Origin: Pseudoips prasinana
Lineage: Eukaryota; Arthropoda; Insecta; Lepidoptera; Nolidae
Length of the DNA: 64,000 bases
Assembly (NCBI GenBank): GCA_951640165.1
Contig: OX621259.1
Location: 3,472,001 to 3,536,000 of the forward strand
Direction of reading: 5' to 3'
Each line of letters opens with the position of its first letter. Position 1 is the stretch's first letter. A program made the translations under genes and the position numbers. Below are positions 20,926 through 32,290 of the stretch, one piece after another. The notes below the pieces were generated by a model that saw only the letters and a list, made by a program, of their open reading frames with translations, did not search any database and was not told where the DNA came from.

Positions 20926-21571
20926 TTCACGTAATATTTAATAGAAACCTTAAAATAGTTACGTGAACAGTTGACTTTACATAATTATTTCTTGGGACAT
21001 GTAAATTTTTTGATCATATTTGATTGACATTTGTATCGGATCTTGTGGAGTTCATATTTAATTAATTGAGATAATGATTAAGTTACTTAGCTAACTTATT
21101 AAAACTATTGTCAAATGTCACTACCAGGCTTTTACACAATTTTGACACACTGACCAACTGAGAAAATATGACAAACTGAGTGTCAAAACTGAGAGGAGAT
21201 TAATGATAATAGAACCTTAATGATCGAATTTCGAACAAGTGTGGTATCTAGTAAGTGCTCATGCATTTAAGTTTCCTTATTGACAGATTTATTTTAATTT
21301 AACTATATCGTGTACGAGCGACGTAACCGCTTACTTACATAAGTGTGCTTGTTAGTTAAAATAAAAGAAAACAAAAACGCTTCTCATATTTTGACAGTGC
21401 TTTATGTGTAATTTATCATTCGTTTCTACTCACTTGCAAACAAAGACGTCCAGCCATAAAGTGATTGTACTTCTCAACATAAAATTCTGAATTTCATTTT
21501 TATTTTATTCTTTTGTTTAAAAAAAAAGGCAACGCCAGGAAATAAAATAGAAATTAGGAAAATTAAATATA
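20926..21571. other. Intron, nothing recognised
   Basis: No supported feature. Confidence 0.4.
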
Positions 21572-21616
21572 TATGGCGGGGTACTTAACAAACATATATT
21601 TGACGGACACCAAGTA
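21572..21616 (-). repeat. SINE family D, part left of the LTR element
   Basis: GCGGGGTACTTAACAAACAT and GACGGACACCAAGTA continue, after the LTR element, at 24878. The pre-insertion SINE is recognisable. Confidence 0.8.
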
Positions 21617-21922
21617 TGTTACATATGCATAGCACACTATAACCGCTGACTAGCATTTACCCCATTGTTACACTTCGCAACAGCGAGTCACACGAAGGCG
21701 CTTAATCAGCATAGCCGGAAAGCAACGTGACCACCGCTGTACCGGACACCCGAAGCCCGCTCCTCGGCTCCGTGGGACCGGCACTTCCTACTCAACCATC
21801 GAACGGTCGTCACCTAATTAACTTAGTTCATATAATTTTATTGTCATTACTTTATAAGTAATAAATTATTTTAAGTTTGATCTTGTATTTTTTTGGGTCC
21901 TTGGCTGTCGACTTTAATATCT
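21617..21922 (+). repeat. 5' LTR
   Basis: 306 bp, starts TGTTACATATGCATAGCAC and ends TTTAATATCT. It matches the 3' LTR except for C/G and C/A changes near 21764 and 21845. Confidence 0.93.
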
Positions 21923-21937
21923 GGCGCAGTCGGTAGG
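21922..21937 (+). other. Primer-binding site of the LTR element
   Basis: TGGCGCAGTCGGTAGG abuts the 5' LTR and is close to the complement of the 3' end of an insect tRNA-Ser, as in the 17.6/297 group of Ty3/gypsy elements. Confidence 0.75.
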
Positions 21938-22250
21938 ATAGTAAAAATAGAGTCAGTGCATCAAGCAGGACCCGAGCAGCTATCCAGAACCTACGGTCGT
22001 CGCAGCCAGAGGAGTATCCGGACATTGATACACCAGAGGTACAAGATCTACGAATGTGAGTACTTTAGATTCATACTAGAGTCGCTCTCCTTTATATTTT
22101 AAGTGTTTCCTTTAAATTTCCAAGATTTTCCATCCAAGGCAATCTCGGTCCCCTAGATTAGAATATAGGCATAGTAGAAACTGTCTATTAGATTTAAATA
22201 GAAACCTAGATTTAATAAATTGATTTCCTGAACGTAATAAGAGTTCAACG

Positions 22251-22889
22251 ATGGCAGACTCACTAGTCGACCACATCTATAAAGCCCTACGGCTACTTCC
22301 CGAATTTGACGGGACCGTAAACGTTCTCACGCGATTCGTAAAATTATGCGATCAGATGGTCGCAGCGAATATGAAAGACGAACCCGTTATAAATTTAATG
22401 TCCTATGCAATATTAGGTTATAATAACTCTATTCACAGTTTTACAAAATGTAGACCGATTGACTTAATTACTGGACATTTTGACCCTCGCAGTCCCTTAG
22501 ACATTAATTTGTCTGAACACTTCCTTCAACAATACATATTGGACCATAAAGAACGAATGACGCGAGTATATGACATAATCAATGAATCTTCTTTACATGA
22601 CCGGACTGTACTGACTGAAAATAGATACAAAGACCGTGAAAACGAAGTAGAATACGTCCCCGACCATCAGGTATTTGTCCGGAACCCTACAGCGAGTAGA
22701 CAAAAATTGGCCCCCAGATATACCCAAGACACCGTCCTAGCTGACCTGCCTATTCATATTTATACGCGCAAGAAACGCGGCCCGGTGGCCAAGTCCCGAC
22801 TTAAAAGAAGCCCTAAAGATCCCGTATTGTTACAGGATACTACTGTTGGTGCTATTCCGACTGACTCGAGGACAAGAAGTAACGATTGA
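22251..22889 (+). pseudogene. Gag N-terminus fused in frame to integrase C-terminus
   Basis: A single 212-codon frame from ATG 22251. Residues 1 to about 40 resemble the start of errantivirus Gag (LPEFDG, VLTRFVKLCDQ). From about residue 47 it reads like the C-terminal part of Ty3/gypsy integrase (YNNSIHSFTKCRP, LITGHFDP), followed by a basic tail. The junction lies near 22370-22395, and the several kilobases normally between are gone. The frame survives the deletion, so a fusion peptide could be made, but it has no catalytic residues. A splice-acceptor-like TATTGTTACAG at 22825-22835 within it would serve the env message. Inference: a deletion during reverse transcription of a defective genome. 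Confidence 0.8.
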
Positions 22890-24543
22890 CCCGTTAGGCG
22901 ATGGCCCTGGGTTGCTTCCGTTTAAATTGGGAAACACCCGAATTATTTCCCACTATCATTCTTTTCTTAGTTATATAAGTCTTAGTAATATTGAATCTCA
23001 AATTGGGGAAGTTAAAGACCAGCTATCTCAATTTCGTCCTAAGATTAATAACGCCACACAATTTTTGTACGAACCACATTTAGAATATCTCAGTTTAAAA
23101 TTAAATAAAATATATGATAGTCTTCAATCATTCGAACATATTCGTAATAAAAGAGGACTCATCGACGGACTTGGCTCCATAATTAAAAGCATATCGGGTA
23201 ACTTGGATTATACTGATGCTATTAAGTACGAGAATGCAATAAAAGTTCTTCGTAGTAACGAGCATAAATTAGAGTCTCAAGTTACTCAGCATATTAGCTT
23301 ATCTAAAGAATGGATGTTGCATGATACCAAATTATTAGCCAATATAACTTCAAATCAGAATAAAATAAGTAAACTTTTAAATCAAATTGTTAATAACAGC
23401 CAAACTGATTTGGTTAATTACGCCCATATTGCCCAATTCCTATTAATATTAAGCGATAATATAGATAAGTTAGAGGTAGAGTTTTATAGGCTAGAAAATA
23501 CATTAGCATTTATTCGTGCATCGAGCATGACTCATTCGGTAGTTAGTATTAGTGAATTAAAAAATATGCTAAGTAAACTCAGAACTTTATATTCAAGTAA
23601 AGAAATTCTTGATATAGAGATTAGGTATTATTACGATATTATTAAGCTAGGATATTATTACTCAAATAATGAGATAATAATAGTTCTCAAGGTGCCGATT
23701 GCTTTTCCTATACCCTACGACCTTTACAAACTATCCATTGTACCCAATAAAAATCACCAAATTCTTATCCCTACCTTACCTTATGTTGCGATTTCTAGTA
23801 TTGACTCTATGTACATGGAGGCTGAATGCCCGAAGCTGAACTCCTTATACCTCTGTGAAGTAACGCCAACTTACCAGCATCGAGACAAATCTGATTGTAT
23901 CCAACATCTTATTACAAGGCAATTGCTCATCTCGTCCTGTAAACTCAATTCTGTTATTCTAAAAAGAGAAGCTGTAGAACAGCTTGATGAGAAGCACTAC
24001 ACGTTGAGTTTCCCTAATCCAACCAAGGTGAAGATCTACTGTGGACAAGAACAATATAAAACATTGGAAGGAAGTTTTTTGGTTATAGTTCCATAGAACT
24101 GTTACATAAAGACGCCCGAGTTCACAATAGCTAATACAAATGATCGCGTAAAAGGATACGCATTGGAGATTATCCAACCAGCCAACTTAGAAGCACCAGA
24201 AAGTATGAGTCTTTCACCCATTACATTAGACTCCGTCGACCTTCAGAATCTGCACAGCATCAACACCAAAATATCTCTACAAGTTCCACCAACAATGGAT
24301 GAAGTCAGAGACACAACTCTATACCATACTACTATACCCTTATACGTGATTTTAATAGGCGCAGGTGCACTCACTATTGCAATTATCTACCGACGATGCC
24401 AAAAGAACCTGGGCCGAGAAATAATTAAAACTGAAACCCCAACCATTTATGCAGAGATCGAAGAAAAAGATAAAATTAATCCCAGTGAGATAAGAATTGG
24501 ACACAGCAATATTTCGGCAACCATAGCCCACAAGGTTGCAAAA
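22837..24543 (+). pseudogene. env: Env-like fusion glycoprotein gene with one in-frame stop
   Basis: The frame is open from the acceptor at 22835 to a TAG at 24094-24096, and the same frame then runs on to TAA at 24544-24546. After the acceptor comes a hydrophobic signal-like start (ILLLVLF). A furin-type site RNKR is at 23143-23154, with a glycine-rich fusion-peptide-like segment after it. This layout is that of the baculovirus-F-like Env of errantiviruses. Past the stop, a membrane segment (about 24343-24385) and a short cytoplasmic tail remain. The product encoded up to the stop lacks the membrane anchor. There is no good ATG at the start, which fits an initiator supplied by splicing. Described as found only. 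Confidence 0.85.
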
Positions 24544-24567
24544 TAATTGCTGATCTACGGGGGGAGG

Positions 24568-24873
24568 TGTTACATATGCATAGCACACTATAACCGCTGA
24601 CTAGCATTTACCCCATTGTTACACTTCGCAACAGCGAGTCACACGAAGGCGCTTAATCAGCATAGCCGGAAAGCAACGTGACCACCGCTGTACCGGACAC
24701 CCGAAGCCCGCTCGTCGGCTCCGTGGGACCGGCACTTCCTACTCAACCATCGAACGGTCGTCACCTAATTAACTTAGTTCATATAATTTTATTGTAATTA
24801 CTTTATAAGTAATAAATTATTTTAAGTTTGATCTTGTATTTTTTTGGGTCCTTGGCTGTCGACTTTAATATCT
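24568..24873 (+). repeat. 3' LTR
   Basis: 306 bp, preceded by the purine tract at about 24558-24567 and followed by the duplicated AGTA. Confidence 0.93.
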
Positions 24874-24877
24874 AGTA

Positions 24878-24975
24878 CATCAGACTGAGAATAACTATTT
24901 ATGTGTCACACAAATAGTTGCACTGCGCGGTAATTGAACACAAAGTGGCAAAGCGACTGTCTTAACTCATGCGCC
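24878..24975 (-). repeat. SINE family D, part right of the LTR element
   Basis: CATCAGACTGAGAATAACTA continues the SINE body broken at 21616. It ends with a decayed tRNA-like head near 24945-24975. Confidence 0.75.
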
Positions 24976-25394
24976 ACTCACGCAATTATTAAATTTCTAA
25001 TTTTTAATGACGTCTCATTACACGCCGTTCATCCAAGTAATCTCATTCCAAAAAAATATGATATAAATATTTATGACAAGCTCTATTCAGCAGCCCAATC
25101 TTCATTAAGGAAATGAAAATCTGTACAGAATTTCCTGATTAACATAGATAATTCAAAGCGAAACAATCGCCGGCCACGACCGTTACAATATTTTAGCTGT
25201 GAGGCCGGAACTTGTTGGTCAAAATAGAGACACAGACTATATGAAACAGTAGCTAAGGTTAGGCGATTTTAGGGTTCCGTGTCCAAAGGGTTATCAGTAA
25301 GTACTCAGTAAGGACTCAGTAAGTAGGTACTCAGTAATCGAATGCACGTAACTGATAAATATACTTAAAATATGTAATCATTATTTCTAAATAC
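24976..25394. other. Intron, mostly unrecognised
   Basis: 25262-25300 holds a short GGTTCCGTGTCCAAAGGG piece of the GGTTCCGT repeat. Several CAGTAAG-like tandem bits lie at 25295-25340. Confidence 0.4.
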
Positions 25395-25575
25395 ATACAT
25401 ATCACAGTAATATTATAAAGGCGAAAGTTTGTGAGTGTGTATGTTTCTTACATCTTCACTACTAAACAGCTGGAGTGATTTTAATAAAATTTGGTATGGT
25501 CTTCGCTAACACCCAGAATTAACACGTAGGCTATAATTTATAAAGTTTAACGCGGATAAAATCGCGGGGCACAGA
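25395..25575 (-). mobile_element. Lep1-type non-autonomous Helitron fragment
   Basis: The reverse copy contains TAATATTATAAAGGCGAAAG, the GTGAGTGTGTATGTTT block and ATTTGGTATGG, and ends near CGCGGGGCACAG. These are the hallmarks of the very common lepidopteran Lep1 repeat. Confidence 0.75.
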
Positions 25576-25584
25576 AAAAAAAAT

Positions 25585-25702
25585 TGCACCCAGAAATAGA
25601 ACATAGTGCTCAGATAAATATTTATCCTGGGTTGGGATCGGAACCCACGACCTCTGGCTTAGCAGTTAGAGTCACTAACCACTAGACTAACACAGGCCAA
25701 TT
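25585..25702 (-). repeat. tRNA-derived SINE, family E, head region
   Basis: The complement of the B-box (GATCGGAACCCACGACCTC) and the A-box side (CTAACCACTAGACTAACACA) are visible. Confidence 0.65.
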
Positions 25703-26044
25703 AATCAAAATCATTTGTATGTGTTGTGTATTGAGTTACGGTAAGTCAATACAGAACTAGCATTGAATCTAGCAATGTCATTTGAAATTTTGATTAACTA
25801 GATATCAACGGTTGCTGCATGTGCGTGCATTGGCCTAAATATCAGCCAACCACAATGTAAAAAACAAGATATAAGTTAGTATTTAAGCCTACTTTAAACT
25901 ATATATAAACATATGTTTCTCATAAAGTTTCATTCTTTTGAAAAGAAAATATCTTAAACACCATATTAAAAAAAATATCGAAAACAAAAAGAAGACGAAA
26001 AAAGCAAGCCCGGAGTTCCTTTGTGGCTTTCTTCTCCGGACCGT
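25703..26044. other. AT-rich intron, nothing recognised
   Basis: No supported feature. Confidence 0.35.
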
Positions 26045-26525
26045 CCACAGGCTACCTAGGGTAGGTTCCTCAGCGGCGAGGATTGCGTTGGCCCCTTAAC
26101 ACGTGATCGGTGATCCTGTGCAAGAGGTTAGACCCTTATTTATAATTCCGTCTTTTTACTTCAGTGGCCGCCTGAGCTGTGGACCGAACCCCATAAGGGT
26201 GCCCTCAGGTATTAGTTGCTTAAATTAAGCTACTGGTTGAGAGCCTTTTGCGCTAGCCAACTGCTCGTTGTATTACATTCTTTAATTTTAATATAGTATT
26301 GCGAAATGTAACAATAATAGCTTAGTAACTTGCTATTTATTATTTATTTAAGGATTTAATAAAAATATATGTGACGAAACAGACCGCACGGATAGAGTGA
26401 TTTAAATTAGTTTTGTTACTTTAATACTTTTTTCAACTGTTTATAGAATGCATTGTGAACTTGACAAGTATAAGTGTATGTAAATACCCAAGTGCTGAAT
26501 AAATTTCGTTTTTTTAATTTCAATG
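26045..26525 (+). repeat. Unclassified 0.46-kb repeat, copy 2
   Basis: Co-linear with 11025-11480, including the same end at CCAAGTGCTGAATAAA. Confidence 0.7.
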
Positions 26526-26999
26526 ATAAGACTGTTACTTCTAAGCTATGTTTTCACAATAAGGAGGGTGAACAGAGGGGTGAATGTTTTTCACCAGAAG
26601 CAGTTATGCAAATAAATTGCGAATTTATGATTCTCTCCTTCAATGAGATAGATACTGAAGAATTATCGTGGACATAAAAGTTTTATGACAGCTCTTTTTA
26701 AGTTTGCGACTTGAATAAATCTAATATTTTGGGGAAAATTGGCCGACTCGGCTCTTAAATTCGACAGCAATTACGTTAACTCAATTTCAAGGTATAACTT
26801 TTATGGTGTAGTTATTAATTTAAATCTTGTGGTGCATGGATGTACAGAGGTAGACTTAATGACACGGGCATTCTCTGATAGTAAATTTTTATGGTGGTGC
26901 AGAGTAAAAACTGTAGGTGCACTATAAAAATAATTTGTGGAGATGTTAAATCCTATTCTTAATATGCATTATGAGTACTTACATACAATACACACAAAG
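26526..26999. other. Intron, nothing recognised
   Basis: Short frames only. Confidence 0.35.
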
Positions 27000-27271
27000 A
27001 GCAGCCCGAGTGGGAAAGTACCTCCACCTTACAGAAAACATTCTTTGATAATAACATTAATAACTTAATGTTGTGTTTCTGAGTGTGAGTCAGGTCACCA
27101 GAGCTCATTGGGAGGGGAGAAGGGTCAGCAACACTTGTTTGCTACCTCTTAAACGCCGGCAACGCACTCCTCTGGTGTTGCGAGTGTCCATGGGCGGCGG
27201 TGATCACTTACCATCAGGTGACCCACTTGCTCGTTTGTCGCCCTCTGATATATATAAAAAAAAAGAAATGC
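27000..27271 (+). repeat. LINE 3' end with poly-A-like tail
   Basis: Contains the CCGGCAACGCACTCCTCTGG and TCACTTACCATCAGGTGACC blocks that I know as the 3' end of an abundant lepidopteran LINE. It finishes in an A-run at 27258-27267. Confidence 0.65.
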
Positions 27272-27281
27272 ACGGTTAATA

Positions 27282-27530
27282 ATACTATCCTGGGACATTA
27301 TTCACACACGGCCATCTGATCCCAAACTAATCAGAGATTATACTATGGAAACCAGATAACTGAGATATACTACTTATCTTTTGAAAAACATACTTATGTA
27401 GATAAATTACACTCATACTCAGGATAAACAGACATGTTCTTGTACACAAATATCTGTCCTGGGTGGGAATCGAACCCACGATCTGCGGCGTGAAAAGCAA
27501 ATGTCTACCAACCAAGCCAACCGGCCCGTC
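27282..27530 (-). repeat. tRNA-derived SINE, family A
   Basis: Near-complete reverse copy. The B-box complement GGGAATCGAACCCACGATC is at about 27464-27483. Confidence 0.85.
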
Positions 27531-27711
27531 AAACACTCACACAGATGTAACAAACTAGAATAGATTAATATATATGTATTTATAAATAAATAAACATATA
27601 AATCTGCTTAGAGAACAATAAATGATACAAAAGAGTGTTATTGCACTCGTTGCGCTCGCTTGAAACGCAATTAAAAACTCCCCGTATTTTAAGCGTTTGA
27701 AACTAGAAGGA

Positions 27712-27955
27712 ATTGCCAAACTGAAGTGGCAGTGGGGCGCACATAGCTCGTAGAACCGACGGCCACTGGGGCAGAAAGGTTCTCGAGTGGCGACCACGAA
27801 CCGGAATACGCAGCGTGGCCATGCCTCTCCCTCAGTGGACCGACGCTCTTGCAAGGGTCGCGGGAAGTCGCTGGATGCGGTACAAGACAGGCCATTGTGG
27901 AAATCCTTGGGGGAGGCTTTTGTCCAGCAGTGGACTACTTTCGGCCGATATGATG
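27712..27955 (+). repeat. RTE LINE 3' end fragment
   Basis: Same sequence as the C-terminal coding end and 3' tail of the RTE element at 56236-59181, ending TTTCGGCCGATATGATGA. One or more indels break the frame. Confidence 0.8.
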
Positions 27956-27959
27956 ACTA

Positions 27960-28795
27960 CTGATGATTAACAAACTCAAGATGGAAAGAGCTAATACTGC
28001 TAAGAACTGTCGTTATATAAGACCGCATTTCAATTTCAAAATAAAAACTTCAAATTAAAGTTCCAACTACCGGGCTTCGATACTTCTAAACAAATAAGTT
28101 TTCATTGCATTGCGTTTTGATGTTTAAGCTCGGTTAAAGTCAAATATGGGTAACGATTGCGAAGATGTAACGTATTCAATTTTTATGTACGATTCTCGAG
28201 TCCAACCTTGGAGTTGAATAATATTAGATCCCACTGGTATTTTGCAGTGAAACTGCATAGACGTCGGTACAATGGGTGATAAGTGCTACATGCACTACAT
28301 GATAGTTATGAATTCGGACACCATGGAAATGGGGCAAAAGAAATCAATGAATGAAATGATGAAAATGGAAAAAAGTTTATTCATTTTAAATTAAAATCTT
28401 TTACAAACATTTTGATACCTCTGCCAAACTGCAAAACAGTTTGTTGGCAGAGGAGCTCCCTTTTTACATACTTCTTAAAACAAATACATTATATAGTTCT
28501 AGTATCTAGGTAATATAAAGAGAAAAATAAACACAAGCAAAACGACAAAAAAAATATATATAACCAATTAACGAAATTATCTTTTTAAAAAACAATTAAA
28601 AGTATTAAATAAATTAAGTTAGCTAGATTATTTATTGTAGGTACACCATGACACAAGACGATAGACCAAGATAGTGCCGCGGTTGCACGCGTTGTTAATC
28701 TACGCCTCGGTCGCCAAATAAACCGCGATTTTTTGCTCGATATTCATAAAGGCATCACGTAGATGCTTTTTTTATTTATTTTTTTCTTAATTAAT
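27960..28795. other. Intron; one hairpin
   Basis: 28421-28456 can fold: CTCTGCCAAACTG pairs with CAGTTTGTTGGCAGAG with a three-base bulge. Otherwise AT-rich and unassigned. Confidence 0.45.
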
Positions 28796-29294
28796 AATAT
28801 CCTAGACATTATTTACACACGGCCATCTGATCCCAAACGAAGCAGAGCTTGTATTATGGTAACTGATATATGTACTACATAATATACTACATAATATCTT
28901 GACAATAACTTGATTCGAGCTAGCTAAATATCATTGCTGTTATAAAATAAATTTTATTAATGTTTTAATACTATCAATACATGTGTACCTAATATCTATG
29001 TTACTAGAAATAATAATGTATACAACTATAATACTACAAACATGTTCTGACTATTTACAAGCGCTTTTTTGAAGTCTACGTGAATAAAAACCTTTTTTAT
29101 TTATTTTATTTATTATTATTTATACTAAGTTTTCTTGTAAAGATTTCATTACATTCTTTTATAGATAATTATACCCCGACTCTGGACAAACAGACAAGTT
29201 CATGCACACAAATATCTGTCCTGGGTGGGATTCTAACCCACGACCTCCGGCGTAAATAGCAAGCATTTGCCAACCACGCCAACAGGCCCGTCAA
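28796..29294 (-). repeat. SINE family A split by a LINE 3' end
   Basis: The SINE tail is at 28796-28880 and its head at 29152-29294 (reverse). Between them, 28885-29125 is a plus-oriented LINE 3' UTR with the GCGCTTTTTTGAAGTCTACG block and a TTTATT-rich tail. Confidence 0.7.
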
Positions 29295-29379
29295 GGCTTG
29301 AAATGTTCAAAAATATTTAGTTTATATTCACTATAAAAATAAATAATTAAATTCAAATAAAACAAATATTTAAGAGACC

Positions 29380-29470
29380 TTCCATACAACGAACGTGAAT
29401 TTTTGCCGTTTTTTATAAATAATGGTACAGAACCCTCTGTGCGCGACACGCGCTTGGCCTGTTTTTGTTT
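29380..29470 (+). repeat. GGTTCCGT-family repeat, right end
   Basis: TTTAAGAGACCTTCCATACA, then ATGGTACAGAACCCTCTG and a GCGACACGCGCTTGGCC end match the right part of the copy at 37650-37935. Confidence 0.6.
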
Positions 29471-29697
29471 ACTTCTTTGCCTTTTTCTTTGTTTTCCGAG
29501 AACACAGTCAGTCAAGACACATTAAAAGCAAATCACGGGATATCTATCTTAAAACTTGAGCTTGCTTCTTACGAATAATAAATGAAGTAGTGTCCGCGGA
29601 AAATGAAACTTCGCGTCGTCATATTTTGTGCTCGCCGCCTCTTATTAAGTTGTGCTTTGATGTAACAAATTACGTGCAGCCCTATAAATTTCAACAT

Positions 29698-29915
29698 CAC
29701 TGTCTTTGCCACCAAAGTGGCATAATTTCTGAGCGTCTCCGTACTTTGGGGGGCACGTTAAGCTGTCGGTCCCGGTTGTAGTCATTAGACAACAGTCGTC
29801 AAGCCATGTCAGAGGCCTACTTGAATAACTCTGGCACTATCTATGGACTGATCGCGAGCCTATTTGCTTACTTCGCTGATCGGTTATGTACCGGTGAGCG
29901 CATCTAGCTGTGAGC
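29698..29915 (+). repeat. 5S-derived SINE, rearranged
   Basis: The SINE body and tail run forward (about 29705-29835, GAGCGTCTCCGTACTTTGGG). A head in reverse orientation follows (about 29835-29915, complement of CGCGGTCAGTCC and of the A-box region). It is an inverted join of two family C parts. Confidence 0.7.
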
Positions 29916-29924
29916 GCTGGTCGG

Positions 29925-30070
29925 TAAATTCTTGCTTTTCATGCCGCAGATCGTGGGTTGGATTCCCACCCAGGGGCTCTACCGACTAAGTCACCGAACA
30001 TCGATTTCTTAAATGGCGTACAAATAAATAAAGATTAAAAATTACTTAATCAATCGTTAAATCGATTCTA
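29925..30070 (+). repeat. SINE A head followed by a foldback-element arm
   Basis: 29925-29978 is a family A head with B-box GTGGGTTGGATTCCCACCC. 29985-30070 matches one arm of the foldback element at 14049-14290. Confidence 0.65.
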
Positions 30071-30127
30071 TAATTCTATGGACAGCTAGACTTTTAAACA
30101 TTAGCGGATTATTGTCTAGTTAAATAA

Positions 30128-30300
30128 AATAAATAAATAAGGTTTTTATTCACGCAGACTTTCAAAAAGCGCTTGTAAATAGTCAGAACATGTTTGTAGT
30201 AATATAGTTAAGTATACATAATTATTTCTAGTTTCATATAGAGATTTAAGTACATTTACAAAATTTATTTTATAATAGTAATGATATTTATTTATTTATT
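30128..30300 (-). repeat. LINE 3' UTR fragment (TATTT-tailed family)
   Basis: Reverse copy: AATAAAT-rich tail at the left, then TATTCACGCAGACTTTC and AAAAGCGCTTGTAAATAGTC. Confidence 0.7.
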
Positions 30301-30858
30301 ATAGACACACCAACAGTATACATACACAACATTTAAATACTTAGCTCACTATATAATTTAATCCTTAGTTGTACATAAAATTATTAAAGGCATGCACATC
30401 ATACACGAAACATAGACAATGTTGACATACATACAAGTTATTTGAAATTAAAAACAAACAGAAATACTATAACTAACACAGATTAAAATGTATTAAAATC
30501 AATAAAAAAAGAGTACTTTTTGGACTAAGAAAAAAAAAGAGACCCTATGCTAACGCTTCCAATATTTTATGCTTGAATGGATAAAATATCCAAATGGTCG
30601 ATTTTTTTATTAAAACCATTGTACTCATTACACGCTCACACTAAAGGTGAATTAAGTGCGAGACTTGTTTTTGCGGTTGGTGAGAAAAGGTTTTAGTGAT
30701 TGGGTAACGTGGTGGCATACGAGGAACTGCTATTAGGAGACGGTTGAGTACATTACTGCAATTTATGTTGTATATTTAGCTAGCTTGTATGCAGTTAATG
30801 TCAAAGAGATTATGTTTAGGTTAGATTATCGAAATTTATAGTTTAAGCTACATTTTAC
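30301..30858. other. AT-rich intron, nothing recognised
   Basis: No supported feature. Confidence 0.35.
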
Positions 30859-31686
30859 TATAGTCTTTTTGCCATAGATGAGTTCCCTGACAGTTCTTGT
30901 CTGACAATTGTAGTGACGTGACCTAACACAATATAATCGATTTTTATAATATCGATTCAGTTGGCAAAGAAAATCGGATTAGTGTCAATCAATTAGTGTC
31001 GTTCAACGCATTAGACATTTTTAAGATTTATACTTTTTTATAAAGTAAACGATGCAAAGATCGTGACAAATGGAAATCCGTTGTCTCTGCCTACCCCTCT
31101 AGGAAACAGGCGTGAGTCTATGTATGTATACTTTTTTTATTTTGTTTACTTAATTTATTAACAGTTAATTATAACTACAATAATTTATTTCGTAATTTAC
31201 GAAAGGCAATATTTTTTTACCATTTCTTTTTTAATTTTTTTGCCAGTTTATTTTTTATCCGTCTAAAGTAGTATGCATGCCACGGAAAAAAATGAACTGT
31301 CAGGGAACTCATCTTATGGCGAGGGTTTTTGGCGCCAACGCGAAAAATGACGCATCGAGGCTATGTTTTATTTTCAAAAATGGTGTAAATTCGAGGTTTT
31401 ATGTGTAAATATGGTGGATTTTTAGACATAACATCTTCGACTACGTACACAAGTGGGGGAAAGTGCGATATTGCCGTGAATTGTGATTTTCCGTGTTGAA
31501 ACCAAAACTCCATAGAAGCCTCTAGTAAACTTTCCAATGTTTTACTGTGACGTGAGGGACATGACTGACTGACTTTGAAATATCAATATTACAACTGAAG
31601 ACGTTGCGGTATGGTCACAGATCTTAGCCTGCCCAAAGAGAGCGAAAAAAAAGAAAAGAAAATCATCTTATGGCGAAAAGACTATA
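30859..31686. mobile_element. MITE-like element with inverted ends, containing a LINE tail
   Basis: The left end TATAGTCTTTTTGCCATAGA is inverted at the right end (complement of 31665-31686). A second inverted match of the left arm (GAACTGTCAGGGAACTCATC) lies inside at about 31296-31320. 31050-31130 carries an unrelated LINE 3' end (GACAAATGGAAATCCGTTG). Confidence 0.6.
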
Positions 31687-32149
31687 CATATTGTCTGAAT
31701 GCCATGTTACAAGTTATAGTATAAAGTATGTTTATTTGTGTCCGCAAAGTAACTCGGATAACAACGTTAGTAATGTGAAATTTAAGACGCAGTTTCTTTA
31801 ATGAGTATCAGGTACTTAACTACATAACATTGTAACTTTAAAAGAATATGATATTTAGTGTAATAAAGTGTCTTGTGAAGAACATCGCATGGTGGAAACT
31901 CTCTTGTGTAAATTTAAAGATTAATAACATGGCATACATGATCGACAAGCCACACTCAGAACTCTTAGCCAACCTATTTAGCAGTTGCTTTAAGGGTCTT
32001 CTTAGTTGGGGCGCATTGGATGCGGTAGTAGCATTAAAGTGCGACCGTCGCTTTAAATAGGTCCGCCATATTAATAATATTGAATTCGTACCTTAATATT
32101 CGAACCATTCAGACTATATGCAGTAAAATATAGCTTAAACTGTAAATCT
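31687..32149. other. Intron, mostly unrecognised
   Basis: 32000-32060 resembles 4193-4255 (a repeat with GCGACCGTCG). The 70-codon frame here has no recognisable product. Confidence 0.35.
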
Positions 32150-32290
32150 TATAAATGTTTTAACAATCCGTGTACCTAAATATCTATATTAATCTTAACT
32201 ATTACTACAAAGAAGTTCTATTTACAAGGGCTTTTTTTTTAATCTACGTGAATAAAAACCTTTTTTATTTTATTTATATTTATCTAAATA
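32150..32290 (+). repeat. LINE 3' UTR fragment (TATTT-tailed family)
   Basis: Ends TCTACGTGAATAAAAACC and a TTTTTTATTTTATTT tail. Confidence 0.65.

Larger units (their letters stand above)
21617..24873 (+). mobile_element. Ty3/gypsy errantivirus-type LTR retroelement, internally deleted
   Basis: Two 306-bp LTRs (21617-21922, 24568-24873) differ at only two positions that I can find. A primer-binding site follows the 5' LTR (GGCGCAGTCGGTAGG, close to the complement of a tRNA-Ser 3' end). A purine tract GGGGGGAGG precedes the 3' LTR. A 4-bp duplication AGTA flanks the element (21613-21616, 24874-24877). Inside are a gag-integrase fusion frame and an env-like gene. Protease, reverse transcriptase, RNase H and the integrase core are absent. 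The element cannot move alone but its insertion is young. Confidence 0.93.
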
